Positions 53,291 through 63,628 are shown, counted from the stretch's first letter. The stretch: 64,000 nucleotides of DNA from Calditrichia bacterium (GCA_020635035.1 JACKAO010000002.1:434001-498000); one strand, 5' to 3'. A program made the numbers and translations. Notes: a model not told the origin generated them from the sequence alone.

Positions 53291-54612
53291 TGAACTCTGA
53301 AGTAAAAAATAATCAAATTCATAAAAATGACTTTTTCTCAGGTATTCCGCTCCCTGATTACGACCAATTAGTAAATTGTATGCACTGCGGATTATGTTTA
53401 CCCGCCTGCCCTACATATGCATTGACGGGCCTGGAGAAACACTCACCCCGAGGCCGTATCAGGATGATTAAAGCTGTTGCAGATAAAGATCTTGAAATTA
53501 CCCCGGGATATATCCAATCACTGGATTTCTGTCTGGATTGTCAGGCTTGTGTAACTGCCTGCCCTGCCGGTGTTGAATATGGCCAACTGGTCGAAGCAGC
53601 ACATCACCAAATTTCGGCATTTCAGAAAAAATCTGGTAAGACATCTTTTTTGAAAACAGTTCTATTGAATGGATTATTCAAAAAACAACAGAGGCTTCAT
53701 TTAGCTGCTTCACTCCTAAGGATCTATCAGAAAATTGGTTTGCACAAAATAGTAGTCAAATCTGGTTTTCTTAAAATATTTTCAACAAAACTGCACGAAT
53801 TGAATATACTTTCTCCAAAAGTTAGTGGGTATAAACCTTACCCGAAATTTTTTCAAAAAGAAAATTCGGACTCCACAGGAATAAAGGTGGGTGTTGTTAC
53901 AGGATGCATCCAGGATGTATTTTTTAACAATGTTAACCACGATACTATTGACGTTTTAGCATATAATGGCTACCAGGTTATTACTCCGGCAAATCAGCAG
54001 TGTTGTGGTTCTGTATTTGGCCACAATGGTGAACTTGATCTTGCAAAGAAAGCAGTTCGTGACCTGATAGATCTATTCTGGAATGAAAAAGTTGAACACA
54101 TAATTATTAATTCTGCAGGATGTGGATCGTATATGAAGCATTACGACACGCTTTTACATGACGATGCTGTATACAAAGATAAAGCGGCCTGGTTTGTGAG
54201 CAGGGTTAAGGATGTAAGCGAGTTTTTAGCTGATCAAGGATTTAAAAGACCTGAGAATACCCTGAATTTAAAAGTAACTTATCATGAGCCCTGCCATCTT
54301 GTTCATGGTCAGAAAATATCAAATCAGCCACGGGAAATAATTAAAGCCCTGCCCGGTGCAGAATTCATTGAGCTTCAGGAATCAGATTGGTGTTGCGGTA
54401 GTGCCGGTATTTATAATGTTACACACTACGAAGATTCTATGAAACTTTTAGACAGGAAGATGGATAAAATAAAGAAAAGCGGAGCTCAATATGTAGTTTC
54501 AGGGAACCCCGGCTGTATGATTCAGTTAGTTTATGGTAGCAATAAATTTAATGCCGGGGTTGAAGTTATTCATCCTGTGTCATTATTAAATATGTTTTAC
54601 AAGGGAGAATAA
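53290..54612 (+). CDS. glcF: Glycolate oxidase iron-sulfur subunit
   Basis: 440 residues. Two 4Fe-4S motifs near the N-terminus, CMHCGLCLPACPTYA (about 31-45) and CLDCQACVTACPAG (about 81-94). Two CCG domains follow, with QQCCGSVFGHNG (about 238) and DWCCGSAGIYN (about 369), each preceded by further cysteines (VVTGCIQDVF, YHEPCHLVHG). It carries electrons from GlcD to the membrane. The start codon overlaps the glcD stop (TAATG), showing translational coupling. Confidence 0.92.
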   Translation: MNSEVKNNQIHKNDFFSGIPLPDYDQLVNCMHCGLCLPACPTYALTGLEKHSPRGRIRMIKAVADKDLEITPGYIQSLDFCLDCQACVTACPAGVEYGQLVEAAHHQISAFQKKSGKTSFLKTVLLNGLFKKQQRLHLAASLLRIYQKIGLHKIVVKSGFLKIFSTKLHELNILSPKVSGYKPYPKFFQKENSDSTGIKVGVVTGCIQDVFFNNVNHDTIDVLAYNGYQVITPANQQCCGSVFGHNGELDLAKKAVRDLIDLFWNEKVEHIIINSAGCGSYMKHYDTLLHDDAVYKDKAAWFVSRVKDVSEFLADQGFKRPENTLNLKVTYHEPCHLVHGQKISNQPREIIKALPGAEFIELQESDWCCGSAGIYNVTHYEDSMKLLDRKMDKIKKSGAQYVVSGNPGCMIQLVYGSNKFNAGVEVIHPVSLLNMFYKGE

Positions 54613-54614
54613 AA

Positions 54615-55238
54615 ATGCGTAAATACCTGGTTCTTTTACTTTTTATTTTAACTCCCGCAATGGGTTTTAGCCAACTTTATGATTACCTGGAAGATGATCC
54701 TGCACCAACTATTAAAAAACATCGCGGGTTAGCATACAGCCTTTTGGAAACAGGCAGCGGTTTAGGTGTATTTTATGAAATCCCATTTATGAACTTTATA
54801 CATTGGGGTGCTGAGTTTGATGCATTTATGTTAAGGGATAAAAACGAATTTGGCTATACGGATTATTACGGTTACTACCGTACTATAGGCAAAGAAAATA
54901 ATGTCTATCTTTTTGACTTAATGTTTACTTTAAAACAAAGACTTTTTGCTGAAGATTTTGACGACAGCTTCCGGCCTTTCATTACGGCATCGATAGGGCC
55001 TGTTTTTGGTATGAATTTTCCGGAATTTGACAGGGATGCAGACGGACAAAAATTAAAAGATCAATATCTATGGACATTAGGCGGAATTATTGGAATGGGC
55101 TTAGACGCAGATGTTGATGGAAAATATTATTTCGGACTTAGAACACAATATCGTATTCTTCCCTTTAGCGAACGCCTTGGAGAGCGAAAAAATCATTCTA
55201 TGATTGATGTAAGGCTGGAGATTGGACAGCGCTTTTAA
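54615..55238 (+). CDS. Hypothetical outer-membrane barrel-like protein
   Basis: 207 residues with a signal peptide (MRKYLVLLLFILTPAMGFSQ). The mature part is rich in Tyr, Phe and Gly with alternating strands (LETGSGLGVFYEIPF, IHWGAEFDAFML, FRPFITASIGPVFGMNF) and ends VRLEIGQRF, with a terminal Phe. It resembles an outer-membrane beta barrel of about eight strands. GGGAG stands before the ATG, two bases after glcF, and holC overlaps its stop, so all four genes from glcD may be co-transcribed. Confidence 0.7.
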   Translation: MRKYLVLLLFILTPAMGFSQLYDYLEDDPAPTIKKHRGLAYSLLETGSGLGVFYEIPFMNFIHWGAEFDAFMLRDKNEFGYTDYYGYYRTIGKENNVYLFDLMFTLKQRLFAEDFDDSFRPFITASIGPVFGMNFPEFDRDADGQKLKDQYLWTLGGIIGMGLDADVDGKYYFGLRTQYRILPFSERLGERKNHSMIDVRLEIGQRF

Positions 55239-55711
55239 TGCATAAACCCTATATTGTATTTATTGAGCTAAAAATCGCTTCAAAAGCCAAATATGTATGT
55301 GATCTTGCAGAGAAGTTGTATGACAGCAATGTTTCTGTAACAATTTTTACAGGTGATGCCAAGACGGTTAACCAAGTTGACGATCTTTTGTGGACATGGA
55401 AGCAGGAAAGTTTTGTACCACATAGTGTCCATGATCAAAATTCTGCAGCTCAGGGGCCTGTTATCCTTACGGTTCAGAAAGAGAGTTTACCGGATACGGA
55501 CGCCCTGATTTTATTTGATCCATTACCTGCAGAATATTTATCCAAATATAAATTAATTATAGACTTTGCTGAAGTTTACCACGCTGATAAAGTGAAAGAA
55601 AGCAGGATTCGATTCAAAAACTTAAGAGATTCCGGGCTGTTCGATCTGCATTTTACACAGCTTGGAACGATTTTATCTAAAAAATCGATTTCTTTGAATC
55701 CTGCTGAATAA
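55238..55711 (+). CDS. holC: DNA polymerase III chi subunit homologue
   Basis: 157 residues. The segment QVDDLLWTWKQESFVPH (about 46-62) matches the HolC signature (LDxxLWxxxxxSFVPH), then GPVILTV, a strand LIIDFAEVYHAD and the C-terminal RIRFKNLRDSGLFDLHF, in the same order as in E. coli chi. Chi links the clamp loader to single-stranded DNA-binding protein. It is a subunit best known from proteobacteria. The gene overlaps the preceding barrel gene by one base and lies before a set of DNA repair genes. A gap of 93 bases with no clear promoter separates it from the helicase. Confidence 0.78.
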   Translation: MHKPYIVFIELKIASKAKYVCDLAEKLYDSNVSVTIFTGDAKTVNQVDDLLWTWKQESFVPHSVHDQNSAAQGPVILTVQKESLPDTDALILFDPLPAEYLSKYKLIIDFAEVYHADKVKESRIRFKNLRDSGLFDLHFTQLGTILSKKSISLNPAE

Positions 55712-55804
55712 AGAATAATTATTTTTTCCATCAATTGAACGTATCCGGTCAATTGCATTTTAAAACCCGATTAATTACTCAGTGAAATATATTTTTAATA
55801 CAGA

Positions 55805-58768
55805 ATGCGCATAGATAAAATTCTAAATTCATTGAACAGCAAGCAGCGAGAAGCGGTAGAGATGCCGCGTGTTCCCGTTTTAATGCTTGCCGGCCCGGGT
55901 ACGGGAAAAACGCGTACATTGATTGCCCGGATTATATACCAGGTCAGTCATTTTGAAATTGCACCGGAACATATATTGGCTCTCACATTCAGCAATAAAG
56001 CCGCAATGGAAATCAGGCATAGGCTCGAAGATGTTCTCAGAGAAAAAGCTGCAAAAATTCGAACGGGCACAATCCATAGTTTTTGCCTGGAGATTTTAAG
56101 AAAATATTACCAACCTGCAGGTTTAGATCCACATTTTACTGTGTGTAATGATGAATACCAGGTAAACCTGTTAAACAGCCTGGTTTCTGATAAAGTGCGT
56201 TCCAATAAAGATAAGGTTGTTCGTGGAATCTTAACTGCAATTGATCACTTTATCCTTCAGAACAAACCGCTGCCTGCATTCAGTGCGATGATTTATGATC
56301 AGTATATTGATCATCTGACGAAACATAAACTGATAGACTATAACCAGATTCTTGCAAAAACACGTGACTTGCTGAAGTCCAGGAATGATATATGCGAACA
56401 ATACCGATTTCTGTACCAGGCTATACATATTGATGAGTTTCAGGATACTGATAATGTCCAATATCAAATAATTAAAACACTCGCCGAAAAACACCGAAAT
56501 ATATTTGTGGTTGCCGATGATGACCAGTCAATTTATGCCTGGCGCGGGGCAAATCCTGAAAATATCAGAACCTTTATGCAGGATTTTAATATAGAAAAAG
56601 CACAGTTTCTGGACATCAATTACCGTTCCGGACAAAAGATAATTGAAGCAGCCCATTCTGTGGTGGAAAATACCGGCAGAATTGAGCCGGACAAAAAGCT
56701 TCGCGCCGGAGACCTGATCAATGATAGTATTAACACAGCCTTTTTTAATAGTGAAGAAGAAGAGCTGGATCTTATTACAGAAAAGTTAAAATCCTGGTCT
56801 AAGGAAAAAAAAGTGCCGTTTTCGGAAATGGCTGTTCTTTATCCGCAGCACCGTTTTGCTGACAAACTGGCTGTCCGTTTAATCAGGGAGCGCATACCTT
56901 TTCAGCAGGCAACCGGTAAAAATCTGACCGATGAGCCGCAGATGAAGAAAATAATCTTTTACCTTCAGGCGGTGCGCGATCCGCTGGACTCTTTAATCCT
57001 TGAACAGCTTGTTGAAAGTGAGTTGGGGTATAATATCCACAAGCAGGTTCAAAATATTCAAAGAATCATGAATGTTACTTACAGGCGGGCTTTGTATGAA
57101 ATGAGCAACCGCAAAGAAATAAGTGAAGACAGCATCAGGAAACTTAATAATTTTATCGGAAACCTGGCAAATCTTGTAAACCTTAAATCATTTTTCACAT
57201 TTAATCAGCTCCTTCAGCAAATAATTAATGGTCTGCAGGATTTAGACAAAACATATATTGAAGAACATGCGCCACGATTTTCAGCATATAATATCTCAGC
57301 AAATTCTAAATGGTTTAAGCACAAAAACAATGTGTGGTGCCACCATAGTGATAATCATGGACGTTTTATAGCTGAGCAAATGCTTGAAACACTTTTCCCG
57401 GAGAATGTAAAACCTTTAATTAATATGAGAGAAGTACAAAAAACAGATACTGTTTTTTTATTAAGTGCAACAGACAGCATTCCGGATGGACGGATAAATA
57501 AAATCTATGAACAGCAAAATGATCGCCGATTATCCGTTTTTTCAACATTGCTGCGCTGGTGCCAGAGTTATATTGCCGGGGAAGAAACAATATTTAACAG
57601 TTATGTTGTTTTTGATCTGGAAACAACAGGACGCGATCCTGAATCATGTAAAATTGTTGAAATCGCTGCTGTTAAAGTTCGTGATAAAAAAATTGTTGAT
57701 CAGTTTCAGACGCTTGTAAACCCGGAAGAAGAAATCGATGCTGATGCACAAAGTGTACATCATATTTCAAATGAAGATGTAAAATCGGCACCTGTACTCT
57801 CAGAGATATGGCCGAAGTTTAAGGAATTTATTGGTAATGATCTGTTAATTGCTCATAATGGTTATTCTTTTGATTTTAGAATTATTGATCGGTTTGCCCG
57901 TCAGTTTGATAGTAGAAAACTTCCAAATATACGCTATGATTCATTAATCCTTGCCCGCCAGATGTATCCGAATGATCGCAATTCCATCGATGCACTATCT
58001 GCGAAATTTAAGCTGGATCCGGGAAACAGGCATCGTGCTTTGGATGATGTAAAGGTTCTGCATGAAATTTTTCAGGTCATTATCTCCGATTATGCCATAA
58101 ATAAGAAAAATCAATCCGCTGATTTTTTGTTTGAATACGTTGCTCTGGCAAATTTCATTAATGACACACTTACCGCCTATGAAGATAAAGTTTTCTTCCT
58201 GGCAGGCGTTCAAAAACTGCTGTCACCTTATTCAAAGATATTCGACCGCTATTGTCTTCAGTTTGCGATTGACAAAACGGAGTTGTCAGAAAAAATCGCT
58301 GCAAAGGCAAGACAATTGTATCCCGGTATCCAATTCTATAATAATCGTGATGATTTTAAACAACGAATATTTAATCTTTCAGAAGAGTTTAACCGGATGC
58401 AGATAGACAAAGCAATTGCAGAGTTTTTATCAACCTTAATGCTGTTAAATCCGCAGGATAGTCTGGCACAGGTTGATGCCGTTTCCCTGCTTACCTTTCA
58501 TGCAGCGAAAGGGCTTGAATTCCGAAAAGTTATTATTATGGGAATGGAAGACGAAAGTATGCCCAGCTTTTTCGCTTATAAAGAAGATGATTTTGATGAC
58601 AGGAGTGTCAGCAAAAAAATAGATGAACAAAAAAGACTGCTCTATGTGGGTTTAACGCGGGCAAAAGAAGAAATATTGTTTACTGCTGTAAAAAATCGTT
58701 TTGGCAGAGATCAGCGATCTTCACCCTTTTTAAGAGAAATTTTGAAGTTTATCAAAAAAAATGGTTAA
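55805..58768 (+). CDS. UvrD/Rep-type helicase with embedded DnaQ-like 3'-5' exonuclease domain
   Basis: 987 residues. The superfamily-1 helicase part has the Q motif LNSKQREAVE, Walker A AGPGTGKT (29-36), motif Ia LTFSNKAAMEI, DEFQDT (210-215), DDDQSIYAWRGA, and after the insert motif V LLTFHAAKGLEF (near 897) and motif VI RLLYVGLTRAKEE. Between them, at about 598-760, is a complete DEDDh exonuclease: VVFDLETTG (Asp604, Glu606), LLIAHNGYSFDFRIID and HRALDDVKVL. The exonuclease sits where the 2B/2A part of UvrD-type helicases would be. It should unwind and trim DNA ends, like a one-chain helicase-nuclease. No ribosome site is obvious. Confidence 0.88.
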   Translation: MRIDKILNSLNSKQREAVEMPRVPVLMLAGPGTGKTRTLIARIIYQVSHFEIAPEHILALTFSNKAAMEIRHRLEDVLREKAAKIRTGTIHSFCLEILRKYYQPAGLDPHFTVCNDEYQVNLLNSLVSDKVRSNKDKVVRGILTAIDHFILQNKPLPAFSAMIYDQYIDHLTKHKLIDYNQILAKTRDLLKSRNDICEQYRFLYQAIHIDEFQDTDNVQYQIIKTLAEKHRNIFVVADDDQSIYAWRGANPENIRTFMQDFNIEKAQFLDINYRSGQKIIEAAHSVVENTGRIEPDKKLRAGDLINDSINTAFFNSEEEELDLITEKLKSWSKEKKVPFSEMAVLYPQHRFADKLAVRLIRERIPFQQATGKNLTDEPQMKKIIFYLQAVRDPLDSLILEQLVESELGYNIHKQVQNIQRIMNVTYRRALYEMSNRKEISEDSIRKLNNFIGNLANLVNLKSFFTFNQLLQQIINGLQDLDKTYIEEHAPRFSAYNISANSKWFKHKNNVWCHHSDNHGRFIAEQMLETLFPENVKPLINMREVQKTDTVFLLSATDSIPDGRINKIYEQQNDRRLSVFSTLLRWCQSYIAGEETIFNSYVVFDLETTGRDPESCKIVEIAAVKVRDKKIVDQFQTLVNPEEEIDADAQSVHHISNEDVKSAPVLSEIWPKFKEFIGNDLLIAHNGYSFDFRIIDRFARQFDSRKLPNIRYDSLILARQMYPNDRNSIDALSAKFKLDPGNRHRALDDVKVLHEIFQVIISDYAINKKNQSADFLFEYVALANFINDTLTAYEDKVFFLAGVQKLLSPYSKIFDRYCLQFAIDKTELSEKIAAKARQLYPGIQFYNNRDDFKQRIFNLSEEFNRMQIDKAIAEFLSTLMLLNPQDSLAQVDAVSLLTFHAAKGLEFRKVIIMGMEDESMPSFFAYKEDDFDDRSVSKKIDEQKRLLYVGLTRAKEEILFTAVKNRFGRDQRSSPFLREILKFIKKNG

Positions 58769-58830
58769 GTTGTCTCTGTAAATTTTTTGTGGAATTTCTA
58801 TATTTTGGGAAATGGATTTTAGTTAATTAC

Positions 58831-60513
58831 ATGCAATCAATTCTACCTTTAAAAATCTGGAATTTAAAAAATTCAGATACTTCCTTATCAATAATCGATG
58901 TCATCCTAAAAAATCGACAGCTCCCTGATGACCATATGGAGCCATTCCGCTTGTCTGAAAAACTGCATGATCCTTATTTATTACCAGATATGGAAAAGGG
59001 TGTAGCACGTATCCTGAAAGCGATTAAAGAAAATGAGAAAATCGTTGTTTTTGGGGATTATGATGTGGACGGTGTTACATCTACTGCGCTGATGCTTTAC
59101 TTTTTTAAAGCTGTTAACTACCCGGTAAGCTATATCGTACCAAATCGAGAACAGGATGGTTATGGGCTCAAAATAAGCGGGGTAGATAAAGCAAATGCGC
59201 TGGCTGCAAAGCTTATAGTAACAGTTGATAATGGAATAAGTGCAAACGAAGCGATCGAATATGCGAATACTTTAGGGATCGATGTCGTTGTTACAGATCA
59301 TCATCTGCAGGAAGGTGATTTACCCCCGGCTTATGCAGTAATTAATCCAAACCGAACAGATTCAACATATCCAATGCGTCAGATCTGTGGTGTAACTGTG
59401 GCATTTAAGCTGACTCACGCATTGGGGATGAAACTGCTTAGCGAAGAAGAATACAAGCAGTTTTTAATTAGTCATCTCGATCTTGTTGCGATTGGAATAA
59501 TTGCAGATGTTATGCCGCTTCGGGATGAAAACTATGCCCTGGTTAAATTTGGTTTAAAAGTTCTGGTTAACACAAAAAAGCCGGGACTAATAGAATTAAA
59601 AAAAGTTAGCGGAATAAAGACAGGGACAATAACTCCCATCACTATTGGATATTTTTTAGCTCCCAGGCTTAATGCAGCCGGCAGGATGGGAGAAGCATCG
59701 ATGGCTGTGGATCTGCTTGTGGAAGAGAGCCAGGCAAAGGCCAGGAATATTGCCATGCAGTTGGATGGGTTAAACAAGGAACGGCAATCTCTCCAGTACA
59801 GCTATCTTGAAGCAGCCATCAATTCAATCAACGGCACGGAAAAAGAAGACAATAAAGTTATTATTGTAGAAAATGATGAATGGCAGGCAGGATTGATCGG
59901 ACTGGTTTCCGGTAAACTAAAAGAGCAGTTTTGCCGGCCGGCCCTGGCCTTTACACGCGACACAGATGGTAATTTTGTGGGTTCGGCACGCAGTATTGAA
60001 GCTTTTCATGTTACAGAGGCTCTGACTCTTTTTAATCATTATTTTGTTAATTATGGCGGTCATCATAAAGCGGCGGGATTAACAATTCCTGCAGAAAACT
60101 ATTCCATTTTTAAAGAAGAATTTATCAGCTATGTGAATGGGGTTTTGGCAGATGAAAAGTTTACTCCCGAATTGGAAATAGACTCCATTGTAGAAGTTGA
60201 TCAGATAAACGAGCGAGTTTCACACCAGATCCAGGAAATAGGACCTTTTGGTGAAATGAATCCGGAACCTTTTCTGCTCCTTCAAAATGGCAGAATCAGA
60301 GATATACGGATCATGAGTGGCGGCCGGCATCTTAAGTTTTATGTGGAGAAAGCAAATCGTATTTTTGAATGTCTTTGGTGGGGTGGTGGTGAGTACAAAG
60401 ATGATATTCGATTAGGATCGGAATGTGATCTGGTTTTCAGAATGAATATAAATATTTTTCAAGGAACACCGCGTTTGCAGTTAACAATTGAAGATGTTAA
60501 AATTAATAATTAG
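58831..60513 (+). CDS. recJ: Single-strand-specific exonuclease RecJ
   Basis: 560 residues from the ATG at 58831; the frame from 58789 adds an unlikely leader. The DHH phosphoesterase domain has FGDYDVDGVTSTAL (Asp motif), TVDNGIS and VVTDHHLQEGD; the DHHA1 part has VNYGGHHKAAGL. The C-terminal OB-like domain ends at IEDVKIN. It degrades single-stranded DNA 5'-3' in recombination and mismatch repair. It follows the helicase-exonuclease gene by 62 bases on the same strand, which brings 3'-5' and 5'-3' nucleases together. Confidence 0.95.
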   Translation: MQSILPLKIWNLKNSDTSLSIIDVILKNRQLPDDHMEPFRLSEKLHDPYLLPDMEKGVARILKAIKENEKIVVFGDYDVDGVTSTALMLYFFKAVNYPVSYIVPNREQDGYGLKISGVDKANALAAKLIVTVDNGISANEAIEYANTLGIDVVVTDHHLQEGDLPPAYAVINPNRTDSTYPMRQICGVTVAFKLTHALGMKLLSEEEYKQFLISHLDLVAIGIIADVMPLRDENYALVKFGLKVLVNTKKPGLIELKKVSGIKTGTITPITIGYFLAPRLNAAGRMGEASMAVDLLVEESQAKARNIAMQLDGLNKERQSLQYSYLEAAINSINGTEKEDNKVIIVENDEWQAGLIGLVSGKLKEQFCRPALAFTRDTDGNFVGSARSIEAFHVTEALTLFNHYFVNYGGHHKAAGLTIPAENYSIFKEEFISYVNGVLADEKFTPELEIDSIVEVDQINERVSHQIQEIGPFGEMNPEPFLLLQNGRIRDIRIMSGGRHLKFYVEKANRIFECLWWGGGEYKDDIRLGSECDLVFRMNINIFQGTPRLQLTIEDVKINN

Positions 60514-60649
60514 CAACTAATAATGATATTTAGCACATTTGTCTGAATTTGATGATATAAATTTAGCTTACACCAACGATTTTAACATTTAGCGAACCGA
60601 ATTTTCAGCAGTTAGTATAACTTGCCTGGAATAAAACTATAGGATTTAA

Positions 60650-61117
60650 ATGCAAGAAAGAATCATTGAAATAATTGTATACTTACTTGGCGAATTTCAA
60701 CATAACCAAATCGATGAAAATTACCGCGATCTTTCCAAGGAACTTTTATCTCGTGGTTATACAGATAATGAAATTAACCTGGCTTTCTCCTGGATTTTTA
60801 ATCATCTTCAGAAAAATAATAGTGATACGGATAATGAATTTTCATATAGCCAGGGCTCAGTTCGTGTTTTGCATGATCTTGAAAAACTTGTAATCGCTCC
60901 CGAAGCTTATGGATATCTTCTGCAATTATGGCATCTTGGAATGATCAAAGAGTATGAAATGGAAGACGTGATTGAGCGTGCATTAGCAATTGGAAGTGCT
61001 CATATTTCTCTGGAAGATGTCAAGTCTATTGCAGCATCCCTGATTTTTAGCAGTGAATCGTATCTCTCTTCCGCGGATGGATTTTTCTATCACAACGGTA
61101 GTAATACAATCCACTAG
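60650..61117 (+). CDS. smg: Smg/DUF494 family protein
   Basis: 155 residues, cytoplasmic. The start MQERIIEIIVYLLGEF, the LLSRGYTDNEINLAFSWI helix pair and the EAYGYLLQLWHLGMI and DVIERALAIG segments are those of the Smg (DUF494) family, whose gene lies between dprA and topA in many proteobacteria. Biochemical role unknown. Here too it is beside topA, but in convergent orientation with only 18 bases between the stops. Confidence 0.85.
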   Translation: MQERIIEIIVYLLGEFQHNQIDENYRDLSKELLSRGYTDNEINLAFSWIFNHLQKNNSDTDNEFSYSQGSVRVLHDLEKLVIAPEAYGYLLQLWHLGMIKEYEMEDVIERALAIGSAHISLEDVKSIAASLIFSSESYLSSADGFFYHNGSNTIH

Positions 61118-61135
61118 TTTTTTATAAAAGACTAT

Positions 61136-63418
61136 TTATTTCTTCTTTTTGGCTGCTGTTTTTTCGATTAATTCAATACACTCCTGTTCAGTTAGCTCTT
61201 CCGGAGTTTTGTCCTTAGGAATTCTTGCATTTACTTTTCCATTTGTAACGTATGGTCCGTAACGTCCTCTTAGCACCTGGATATCGCCATTCTGGAATTC
61301 GCTGATGACCCGATTGTTTTTTTTCTCTTCATTTTCAGCAATAAGTTGAAGCGCACGTTCAAGAGTTATTGTATAGGGATCATCATCCTTAATAGAAATA
61401 AATTGCTTTCCAATACGGATATATGGACCATAACGACCGATATTTACTGAGATGTTTTCTTTATCTTTGCTTACGCCCAAATCACGTGGCAGATCAAACA
61501 GTTTTAGTGCGTCTTCAAGAGTAATATTTTCTATGCTTTGCCCTTTTTGTAAACTGGCAAATTTGGGTTTCTCTTCATCATCCTGAGTGCCAATCTGCGC
61601 AACGGGGCCATATCTTGCCATACGCACGCTCACCGGCTTACCGGAAGCAGGATCTTTGCCAAGAGTCCTGACCTGGATAACTTCACTTCTTGGAATTTTT
61701 TCTTTTTCATCAACCTGGTCGCTGAAACTTTTCCAAAAATTCTTCATCAGGGGAATCCAGTTGTTTTCTCCCCTGGCTACAGCATCGAGCCTGTCTTCAA
61801 GCTGAGCTGTAAATTCATAGTCAACATAGCGTTTAAAGTGCTCAGTTAAAAATTTGTTTACAACTCTTCCAATATCCGTAGGTTTAAAGCGTTTACTCTC
61901 TAATTCAACGTATTCTCGCGACATCAGGGTTGATATAATTGCAGCATATGTCGAAGGCCTGCCAATACCATATTCTTCAAGTGACTTAATAAGTGTTGCT
62001 TCAGAAAATCTGGGTGGCGGTTTTGTAAAATGCTGTTCGGTTATAATATCCTGCAAGGGGAGCTGCTCACCTTCAATAAAAACAGGAAGCATTTTTTCAT
62101 CACCATTTTCACCCGGTTCGTCCGCTACAATTTTATAAACCATTAAAAAACCGGGATTTTCGATGGTTGATCCGGTTGCTCTGAAAATTGCCCTGTTACC
62201 ACCTTTAAAATCGACAGCAACTGTATTTATAGTTGCGTGGATCATTTGACTGGCGACGGTTCGCTTCCAGACTAATTCATAAAGCTTTAATTGATCTGAA
62301 GAAAGATATTTTTTTAAAGAAGCAGGTGTAAGCTTAACGCTTGTCGGACGAATTGCTTCGTGTGCTTCCTGTGCATTTTTAGATTTGGTTTTATAAATGT
62401 TGGCTTTTCCGGGCAATGCGTCATTTCCATAGTTTTCGGATATAAAACTACGAATCTCCGTGACCGCCTGGTTTGATATGGTAACAGAATCCGTTCTCAT
62501 ATAAGTGATCAGCCCGGCTTCTCCACTTCCTATATCGATTCCTTCATAAAGCTGTTGAGCTATACGCATAGTCTTCTGAGCAGAAAACCCGAACTTACGC
62601 GATGCATCCTGTTGAAGTGTTGATGTAATGAAAGGGGGTAATGGCGACCGTTTTCTTTTCTTTTTTTCTATAGCAGAAACAGTCAATACACCGCTACAGT
62701 CTTTCAATAATTCCTGCTTAATTTTGTCAGCATTTTTTTGATTGTTTACATAAAACTGGGTTACTTTTTCATTGTCATAGCTGGTTAAATTTGCAACAAA
62801 TGGCTGTTCACTTTTTATGCTCTGTGCCTGTACCGACCAGTATTCCTGTGCTTCAAAAGCTTCTATTTCCTGCTCACGCTCAACAATCATTCTTAGCGCA
62901 GGGCTTTGCACACGGCCTGCAGAAAGTCCGCGTTTAATTTTTTTCCAAAGTAACGGTGAAAGATTAAAACCAACCAGATAATCAAGAGCCCGTCGTGCCT
63001 GTTGTGCATTTATTAAATCATCAGACAGAATCCTTGGATTGTTCACAGCTTCTGTTATAGCAGATTTGGTTACTTCATGAAATACAATTCTGTGAACAGG
63101 TTTTTTATTGAGCAATTTTTTATCTTTCAAAAGCTCGCACACATGCCATGAAATTGCTTCGCCTTCACGGTCAGGGTCTGTGGCAAGGTAGATAGCATCG
63201 GTCCTTTTTACAGCCTTATAAATCTCATCCACGTGTTTTTTATTCTTCTTTACAAGCTCATAATTCATCTCAAAGGTATCAGTATTAACAGCACCTTCCT
63301 TTGGGATCAGATCTCGAACATGGCCATAAGAAGCGATAACTTCAAAGTTTTCACCAAGGTATTTATTGATTGTTTTTGCTTTTGCAGGGGATTCTACAAT
63401 TAAAAGGTTCTTTGCCAT
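61136..63418 (-). CDS. topA: DNA topoisomerase I
   Basis: 760 residues. The TOPRIM domain (1-115) has LLIVESPAKAKTI and DPDREGEAI; the catalytic tyrosine is Tyr306 in GLITYMRTDS. Other type-IA motifs are AGRVQSPALRMI and GIGRPSTYAAIISTL. The C-terminal part (about 590-745) has three Topo_C_Rpt repeats (e.g. VARYGPVAQIG-type, IGRYGPYIRIG, GRYGPYVTNG) instead of zinc fingers, and the end is a short basic tail (TAAKKKK). It relaxes negative supercoils. Confidence 0.96.
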   Translation of the reverse strand: MAKNLLIVESPAKAKTINKYLGENFEVIASYGHVRDLIPKEGAVNTDTFEMNYELVKKNKKHVDEIYKAVKRTDAIYLATDPDREGEAISWHVCELLKDKKLLNKKPVHRIVFHEVTKSAITEAVNNPRILSDDLINAQQARRALDYLVGFNLSPLLWKKIKRGLSAGRVQSPALRMIVEREQEIEAFEAQEYWSVQAQSIKSEQPFVANLTSYDNEKVTQFYVNNQKNADKIKQELLKDCSGVLTVSAIEKKKRKRSPLPPFITSTLQQDASRKFGFSAQKTMRIAQQLYEGIDIGSGEAGLITYMRTDSVTISNQAVTEIRSFISENYGNDALPGKANIYKTKSKNAQEAHEAIRPTSVKLTPASLKKYLSSDQLKLYELVWKRTVASQMIHATINTVAVDFKGGNRAIFRATGSTIENPGFLMVYKIVADEPGENGDEKMLPVFIEGEQLPLQDIITEQHFTKPPPRFSEATLIKSLEEYGIGRPSTYAAIISTLMSREYVELESKRFKPTDIGRVVNKFLTEHFKRYVDYEFTAQLEDRLDAVARGENNWIPLMKNFWKSFSDQVDEKEKIPRSEVIQVRTLGKDPASGKPVSVRMARYGPVAQIGTQDDEEKPKFASLQKGQSIENITLEDALKLFDLPRDLGVSKDKENISVNIGRYGPYIRIGKQFISIKDDDPYTITLERALQLIAENEEKKNNRVISEFQNGDIQVLRGRYGPYVTNGKVNARIPKDKTPEELTEQECIELIEKTAAKKKK

Positions 63419-63628
63419 TTTTGATATGCTTTTGATTATTTGTGTTTAAAAATTGGCTTGCATTTTATGACTTCTTATGGCTAATCGCAAGTTTTGTTAT
63501 AAAAAATTATAAATTTAAGAGCGGCTTGAGATAAATTTTTTTGAAACATTTTTTCCTTCTCTGCTTTAAAAAAATTAATTGCAGAGAATATTAGCAAATT
63601 TAAAAATGTTTAAAATATGAGTAATATG

